A stretch of DNA of 37,964 bases, taken from assembly GCA_007128315.1 (NCBI GenBank), contig SKXQ01000147.1:1-37964 (forward strand), read 5' to 3'. Within the stretch, counting starts at the first letter, position 1. The number at the start of each line of letters is the position of its first letter. Positions 33,615-37,964 of the stretch are shown here, in pieces. This stretch comes from Spirochaetaceae bacterium. Lineage in GTDB: Bacteria > Spirochaetota > Spirochaetia > DSM-27196 > SKKC01. Below the pieces are notes generated by a model. It saw nothing but the letters and a program-made list of their open reading frames with translations, was not told where the DNA came from and made no database searches. The position numbers and the translations under genes are program-made.

Positions 33615-35144
33615 TTATTGTGCAGCAGCGCGAATCTCCTCGACCAGCAACCGGTGCTGTTCGCTTCCGAGCGCGGACTGGTCCTCCGGCAGCCATCGGT
33701 CCGGTTCGAAGACACCGCTCCGGTACTTCGCAGCAAGGATCCGATGCGCCGACTCCTGGATACGCCGCGACGAAAGGCGACCGCTTAAGACCGCATCCCG
33801 TATTGCATCTCGTGCGATAACGGCGTTTCGCGGCTGCAGCAGAATGTCCGAGCCCGCCTCGACGGATGCAACCGCCAGTTCCGCGCCTGAGAATCGACCT
33901 GTTACCGCCTCCATGACGAGGCTGTCGGTGATGACTAGACCTTCGAACCCCATCTCGCTGCGCAGGAGCCCCTCCAGCGCAGTTCTGTTAAGCGTAACCG
34001 GCAGATCACTGCCGAATATGTTCGGCAGGTCTATGTGGGCCGACATGATTCCGTCGACACCGGCGGAAATCGCGTGGCGAAACGGGACAAGCTCTACGGC
34101 CGACAGGCGCTCCCTGTCGTGGAGCAGGACAACCCGCTCAACGTGACTGTCCTCGTCGCTGTCACCGTGCCCGGGGAAATGCTTTACGACAGAGAGAATA
34201 TACTCCGACTGCAGCCCCCGGACCATCTGCACGACCATTTCAGCGACAATCTCCGGGTCTGCTCCAAAGGCTCGGCTGCCGATCACGGTATTGCGAGGGT
34301 TGGTCTGAACGTCGGCGACCGGCGCAAGATTCATGTTTATACCAAGCGCACGCATCTCGCTTCCAATAGCCTGCCCCACACGGTAGGCATAGTCGACCTC
34401 ACCGGTACGGCCGATCAAACGCGCGGAGGGAAAGCGGGTCGCAGGCATTGCGGTGCTCTGTGTCAGTCTGCTGACAAGGCCCCCCTCCTGGTCCGTTGCA
34501 ATAAACAGAGGTACCGCCGTAAGCGTCTGCAGATGATCGACGAAACCGCGCGTCTGTTGCGGATCGCCGATGTTCTGCCCGAAGAGAATGATCCCACCCG
34601 GCTGAACGTCGGCTATTTCTGTCCGCATGAACTCGGTAACGGACCGCACCGGCCGTGATGCGGCGTCAAATATATACGCCGGCATTATCATCTGCCCGAT
34701 CTGCTCTTCGAGCGTCATTTCGGCGAGTCTCAGCGCAGCGAGCCGGTCGGCGCGCTGCCGGCGCATGTTCCCGTTCATGCGTTCATCATCAAAAGACAGT
34801 GATTCGAGAATCAGCGGCTCGTGCAGTTCCATCGCGTCATCCGGAATTCCGTCGAAGGCATCCGGGGGAAGAACCGATACAGCGGCTCCAACGTGGTCTT
34901 CGAAAAAATCGTGCGGAACCGGATCCCCGTCGTCGGGCGGAACAGCGTCCGGAGATTCTTCCTGACCAATCACCGGAGGCTCATCCTCGGGGGACTCAGG
35001 TTCGTAGCTCGGTTCCCGATCGTCCATCTGCTCCGACCGCGTTGCCTCATCTGCAGATTCATCTGTTGAGAGCACCGATGCGCAGGAAGCGAGTACGGTC
35101 AACGCGAGAATGGCTGTCGTGAGAACGCGTGAAACCTTCACCAT
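33615..35144 (-). CDS. GH3 beta-N-acetylhexosaminidase-like lipoprotein
   Basis: 509 aa. A lipoprotein signal ends in the lipobox VLASC (Cys about 21), so it is exported and lipid-anchored, unlike cytoplasmic E. coli NagZ. Residues about 25-120 are an unusual Pro/Asp/Glu-rich acidic linker. The GH3 barrel follows (EEQIGQMIMPAYIF, ILFGQNIGDPQQTRGFV, ATDQEGGLVSRL). The NagZ-type loop KHFPGHGDSDEDSHVE carries the catalytic His, and GLVITDSLVMEAV the nucleophile Asp. Substrate is probably N-acetylglucosaminides from cell wall or chitin. GGGAG is immediately before the ATG and 5 nt before the next codon GTG, which may be the real start. The gene starts 7 nt after the SDR stop. Confidence 0.9.
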   Translation of the reverse strand: MVKVSRVLTTAILALTVLASCASVLSTDESADEATRSEQMDDREPSYEPESPEDEPPVIGQEESPDAVPPDDGDPVPHDFFEDHVGAAVSVLPPDAFDGIPDDAMELHEPLILESLSFDDERMNGNMRRQRADRLAALRLAEMTLEEQIGQMIMPAYIFDAASRPVRSVTEFMRTEIADVQPGGIILFGQNIGDPQQTRGFVDHLQTLTAVPLFIATDQEGGLVSRLTQSTAMPATRFPSARLIGRTGEVDYAYRVGQAIGSEMRALGINMNLAPVADVQTNPRNTVIGSRAFGADPEIVAEMVVQMVRGLQSEYILSVVKHFPGHGDSDEDSHVERVVLLHDRERLSAVELVPFRHAISAGVDGIMSAHIDLPNIFGSDLPVTLNRTALEGLLRSEMGFEGLVITDSLVMEAVTGRFSGAELAVASVEAGSDILLQPRNAVIARDAIRDAVLSGRLSSRRIQESAHRILAAKYRSGVFEPDRWLPEDQSALGSEQHRLLVEEIRAAAQ

Positions 35145-35151
35145 GCTCCCT

Positions 35152-35961
35152 TCACTTCAAGAGACTGTGAAAACGGCCCCCGGACCGGTTTATGATATGG
35201 TCGACGAGACGCGGAGCAAGACGATCAAGCGTCAGCAGCAGCCAGCCTTTGGACGTCAGAACCCGCCGATACTTCCTCCGTCCTGCGAGAAGGAGGATCT
35301 CGGCGGCAACATCGCGTTGCGTCATGTCATGCTTGCGTTTGGAGTGCATGATTGAGCCATCCGCGTTATAGATCTCCTTGTCGGGATCGTTCTCGGTAAA
35401 GCCGATATATATGATTCCGACGTGAAGACCGGTCGGCGATGTCTCGGCACGGATGGACTGCGCGAGGGCTGTCAGCGCCATCTTCGCTGCTGAATAGATC
35501 GATATACCCGGAAAACCTCGCATACCCGACACGCTGGAGATGAAAATGACGCTGCCACGGACTGATATGAGATCAGCGAGAAATGTCTGTGTCGAAACAG
35601 CAGATCCAATGACGTTCGTCCGCATTACGCTCTCAAGCACATCCGTACGTATTTCACTGAAAGGCCCTCGCATCGACGTGCCTGCGTTATTAATGAGAAC
35701 ATCGCATCCTGACAGCTCATCGGCTGCCTGCTTGAGATCCGCTGCGGTTTGCGGGTCGCAGATGTCGCCAACGACCATTCGCACCACACCACCTTTCTCC
35801 AGGAGCGCTGCCGCGACCTCGTTCAGCTTCGCCTCGTTCCGGCCATGGATGACGACACGCGCCCCGGCTTCAACACAGATATGAGCAGTTTCGCGGCCTA
35901 TACCACGACTGGAGCCGGTAATGACAACTGTCTTACCCGACAGAAACGAGAATCTGGACAT
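35152..35961 (-). CDS. Short-chain dehydrogenase/reductase
   Basis: 269 aa, classical SDR of unknown substrate. Cofactor motif TGSSRGIG (about residues 14-21), the NNAG block, catalytic Ser in ISSVSGMRG and YxxxK as YSAAKMAL. After it the substrate region IIYIGFTENDPDKEIYN resembles reductases acting on lipids or long-chain ketones, which is only suggestive. The start ATG is set by AGGAG 8 nt upstream; a TACAAT box lies at 35987-35982. Probably first gene of SDR-GH3-CrtI-like. Confidence 0.85.
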   Translation of the reverse strand: MSRFSFLSGKTVVITGSSRGIGRETAHICVEAGARVVIHGRNEAKLNEVAAALLEKGGVVRMVVGDICDPQTAADLKQAADELSGCDVLINNAGTSMRGPFSEIRTDVLESVMRTNVIGSAVSTQTFLADLISVRGSVIFISSVSGMRGFPGISIYSAAKMALTALAQSIRAETSPTGLHVGIIYIGFTENDPDKEIYNADGSIMHSKRKHDMTQRDVAAEILLLAGRRKYRRVLTSKGWLLLTLDRLAPRLVDHIINRSGGRFHSLLK

Positions 35962-35981
35962 GCACTGTACTCCTGCGCGAG

Positions 35982-35987
35982 ATTGTA
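35982..35987 (-). promoter_or_regulatory. -10 box upstream of the SDR operon
   Basis: Minus-strand TACAAT, five of six to consensus, with a poor -35 (TTCTAA) 17 nt before it. It lies in the 43-nt gap after the exported-protein gene and would give a short leader holding the SDR Shine-Dalgarno. Confidence 0.4.
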
Positions 35988-36004
35988 GCACGGTCCGGGT
36001 CGTA

Positions 36005-36679
36005 TTAGAACAGTTCGTACGCGCGGATCTCACGGAATTGTACCGACACGCGGACACGCGCCGTATACTGACCGCTGCGAATCGATACAAGCGGAGCTTC
36101 AATGAGCACCGCATCGGCAATGATTTCAGCGGGCCTGTTCGCGGTCACCCGACGCGCCTCGGCACGAACCGCGTATGCCACTGCAGCCTGTATTGCGTCC
36201 TGAACCGCTGACGGTCCGGCGAAGTAATCGGCTGATCCCGTTCCCTCGGACCGGGCTATATCAGAGCGCAGAAATCGCAGCCGCGACGAGGCCTGCACCT
36301 CGTCCGGGTGAAAGGAGAAGACTCCGTAGATCCGGCCATCAGCCTCGCGAATCTGCCGGGTGCGAAGTCCCCGGTCTCCCCGGACGATCTCTGCCCGCGG
36401 GACAACTTCAACCTGTTCCCGCACATCGCGCAGCGGTTCAGCCGGAACGTAGCGGACCTTGAAGCCGTAGGTCATCCCGGCAAACACGAAACCGGCCGTC
36501 TCGAGAAGACGAAGCGCGGCCTGCTCTGCATCCCGGGAGGCACTTTCGCGTTCCGAGAGAAAGGGCTCGATTTCGACCCACAACTCAGCCTGCAGAATCA
36601 TATCCCGGGCCGAGGCCTGGCCGACAAAAACCGCAGTGAGCATCAGGTAGAGAATCAGCGATCGGGATAGCCGGTACAC
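36005..36679 (-). CDS. Exported protein of unknown function
   Basis: 224 aa. Starts with GTG (AAAGGGA just upstream), giving a Sec signal peptide (YRLSRSLILYLMLTAVFVGQASA) with a probable cut after ASA near residue 24. The mature part is a mixed alpha/beta protein with no cysteines and no motif I recognise. It contains a helical stretch SERESASRDAEQAALRLLETAGF, resembling secreted spirochaete-type proteins of the LPP20/LipL-like exported class only loosely, and a final beta-rich end ARVRVSVQFREIRAYELF. Between the rhomboid (11 nt upstream) and SDR genes on the same strand, so likely cotranscribed with the rhomboid. Confidence 0.6.
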   Translation of the reverse strand: MYRLSRSLILYLMLTAVFVGQASARDMILQAELWVEIEPFLSERESASRDAEQAALRLLETAGFVFAGMTYGFKVRYVPAEPLRDVREQVEVVPRAEIVRGDRGLRTRQIREADGRIYGVFSFHPDEVQASSRLRFLRSDIARSEGTGSADYFAGPSAVQDAIQAAVAYAVRAEARRVTANRPAEIIADAVLIEAPLVSIRSGQYTARVRVSVQFREIRAYELF

Positions 36680-36690
36680 ATGTCCCTTTC

Positions 36691-37335
36691 TTACTCCCGC
36701 CCAAAAAACACCCGCAGGGAGTTAATGTTCAGGCGAAGCAGAAGATACACGAAGGCCGCAACAAACCCGGCCAGATGTGTCAGGTGCGCGACACCACTGC
36801 CCGGACTCGTGAGGCCCCTGAACAGTTCAAGCGCAGTGAACCCGAGGACGAGTACAGGCGCCTTCATTGGAATGATCGCGAAGAGAAAGATCACCGAATC
36901 GGGGAAGAATGTTGCATACGCGAGCAGTGTCGCGAATACGGCTCCGGATGCTCCTAATAGCTGTATCTGCACAAGTCCCGTCATCCAGTAAATCGCGAGC
37001 GAGAGCAGTCCGGCAACGAGTCCGGAGAACAGGTAGAACACCAGAAACTCGGTAGAACCGATTCGCCGCTCGACCTGGGACCCGAAAATAAAGAGACCGA
37101 ACATGTTGAACAGAATATGTCCCCAGCCGAACGGCGAGTGCACGAACATGTAGGTAAACGGTTGCCAGAACATACCCCCACGTATCGTCTCAAGAGGGTT
37201 CATTGCCAGAAGGTAGAGGAAATCAGGCAGAAAACTCGTGATTGCATAAAAAAGCACGTTCACACCGACGAGCCAAAGGACGGCGTTATACTGGCGATAG
37301 GCGAAGGGCCGACGCAGCAAAACTCTGTTGTTCAT
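36691..37335 (-). CDS. Rhomboid family intramembrane serine protease
   Basis: 214 aa, six or so membrane segments. The catalytic Ser lies in LLGASGAVFA (GASG) and the catalytic His in HLTHLAGF; the HILFNMFGLFIFGSQVE region is the conserved His/Asn part of helix 2, and the N-terminal WQPFTYMFVHS is also typical. Cleaves membrane proteins within the bilayer; substrates unknown. The ATG at 37335 lies 7 nt after a TACACT -10 box, which suggests a leaderless message and supports this start over longer in-frame ones. Confidence 0.92.
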   Translation of the reverse strand: MNNRVLLRRPFAYRQYNAVLWLVGVNVLFYAITSFLPDFLYLLAMNPLETIRGGMFWQPFTYMFVHSPFGWGHILFNMFGLFIFGSQVERRIGSTEFLVFYLFSGLVAGLLSLAIYWMTGLVQIQLLGASGAVFATLLAYATFFPDSVIFLFAIIPMKAPVLVLGFTALELFRGLTSPGSGVAHLTHLAGFVAAFVYLLLRLNINSLRVFFGRE

Positions 37336-37342
37336 GACTCTC

Positions 37343-37372
37343 AGTGTACGCCAAGCGATATCCCCACGGCAA
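37343..37372 (-). promoter_or_regulatory. Promoter of the rhomboid gene
   Basis: Minus-strand TTGCCG (37372-37367), 18-nt spacer, TACACT (37348-37343). Transcription would start at or beside the ATG at 37335. Confidence 0.5.
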
Positions 37373-37417
37373 CATGAATAAAAGCCGATTTCAGCGTCGA
37401 AGCGGTAGTTTCGACCT

Positions 37418-37921
37418 ATGAAGCATTTACTTCTGTCTGCGGTCCTCTGGCTCGGCATACTGTCCGGGTGTGTTTCCATACAGCCTCACGGTGTCTTCCT
37501 CCCTGAGGAGGTGCCCGCGAATCCCGGAAACGTACGGTTCATCGGCGAGGAGAGTGGATTTCTTGAGATTGTCGTCTGGGATACGGATTCCGATGAAAGC
37601 TGGACCGTCTTGAGTGACAGACCTATGTTCTGGGACTGGGCTTCATCGGGAGAATTTCTGGTCGCCCATGGCGGCACAAGCCCCCTGCGCGGTAGAGACG
37701 GGAGTCTGTCGGTTGGTACGTTTTCCGACTTCCGACAAACCGCAGATCACCGAGCTCAATACACAGGTCGGGTATTTTCAGGTGCCTGCCGTTGCCCGGG
37801 GGAGTGAATGCGTTCGACTGGAGTCCCGACGGTTCACTCATTGTTTACTGTCCGCGACCGTGGTGATTTTCTCATGATTATCTGCAATCAAAGCGCGTGT
37901 TCACCGGGTAAGGGTACATGA
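37418..37921 (+). pseudogene. Lipoprotein with WD40/TolB-like repeats, broken by three one-base shifts
   Basis: Begins with a lipoprotein signal (KHLLLSAVLWLGILSGC, lipobox LSGC). The open frame ends at 37807, but the sense continues in other frames: PTSDKPQITELNTQVGYF, then VNAFDWSPDGSLIVY, then RDRGDFLMIICNQ. Dropping one T from 37721-37724, one G from 37798-37802 and one C from 37852-37853 joins all into one protein of about 166 aa with two FDWSPDG-type beta-propeller repeats (the first as FWDWASSGEFLVAHG). All three shifts go the same way and fall in runs of one base, so sequencing or assembly error near the window end is as likely as real decay. No further gene is complete to 37964; the last bases hold AGGAGTGAGGAGG. 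Confidence 0.6.
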
Positions 37922-37964
37922 GTCGTCCTGACTCGATATTCTGACCTTAGGAGTGAGGAGGTGA

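Noticed and set aside
1-37964. CRISPR array, tRNA, rRNA, prophage or integrative element
   Set aside because: No regularly spaced repeats, no tRNA-like cloverleaf or rRNA sequence noticed, and no integrase or phage structural genes; apart from the RAYT, gene content is housekeeping.

Overview
The window is chromosomal DNA of fairly high GC from a free-living bacterium, most likely a spirochaete (Spirochaetales type). This rests on remembered family resemblance rather than a search: the CHASE2 cyclase with its characteristic tail, the GAF/HD-GYP regulator, the short exported protein, the CrtI-type desaturase, and the three-subunit transhydrogenase. Genes are tightly packed, often with 4-8 nt start/stop overlaps. 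No rRNA, tRNA, CRISPR array or prophage was seen.

Layout. 0.2-4.4 kb: a CHASE2-adenylate cyclase facing a MATE efflux pump. 4.4-9.25 kb: a REP-associated tyrosine transposase (RAYT), then a xylose operon (xylA, ROK repressor, xylB). 9.3-13.1 kb: a two-gene heterodimeric ABC exporter. 13.2-16.3 kb: a tightly overlapping uspA-like / BCCT / MgtC-like operon. 16.4-23.4 kb: a minus-strand operon gatC-gatA-gatB-aspS, followed by a second MATE pump and an unlisted 48-aa ORF. 23.5-25 kb: a trehalase/GH63-like glycosidase. 25-27.8 kb: an SdhB-type iron-sulfur protein coupled to a GlpA-like FAD dehydrogenase, with nudC upstream. 27.9-29.1 kb: GAF-HD-GYP phosphodiesterase. 29.1-32 kb: proton-translocating transhydrogenase operon. 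32-37.3 kb: CrtI-like desaturase, GH3 lipoprotein, SDR, exported protein and rhomboid protease. 37.4 kb to the end: a lipoprotein gene broken by three one-base shifts.

Two things stand out. First, GatB carries a C-terminal fusion to a complete type-I asparaginase-like domain that has lost its catalytic Thr and Lys but keeps substrate-contact positions. It sits in an operon with GatA, GatC and a short archaeal-type (apparently non-discriminating) AspRS, that is, the whole tRNA-dependent asparagine route. An asparagine-sensing domain on the enzyme that makes Asn-tRNA is an attractive hypothesis.

Second, the 10-mer CCTCCGTCCC occurs 14 times in 38 kb (either strand). Eleven copies lie inside coding sequences in several reading frames, one supplies a Shine-Dalgarno sequence, and one inverted pair sits between convergent genes. 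This resembles DNA-uptake-sequence organisation, or a REP-like element moved by the RAYT encoded here.

Several genes (gatC, nudC, rhomboid) appear to start at or within a few bases of the predicted transcription start, suggesting leaderless mRNAs.
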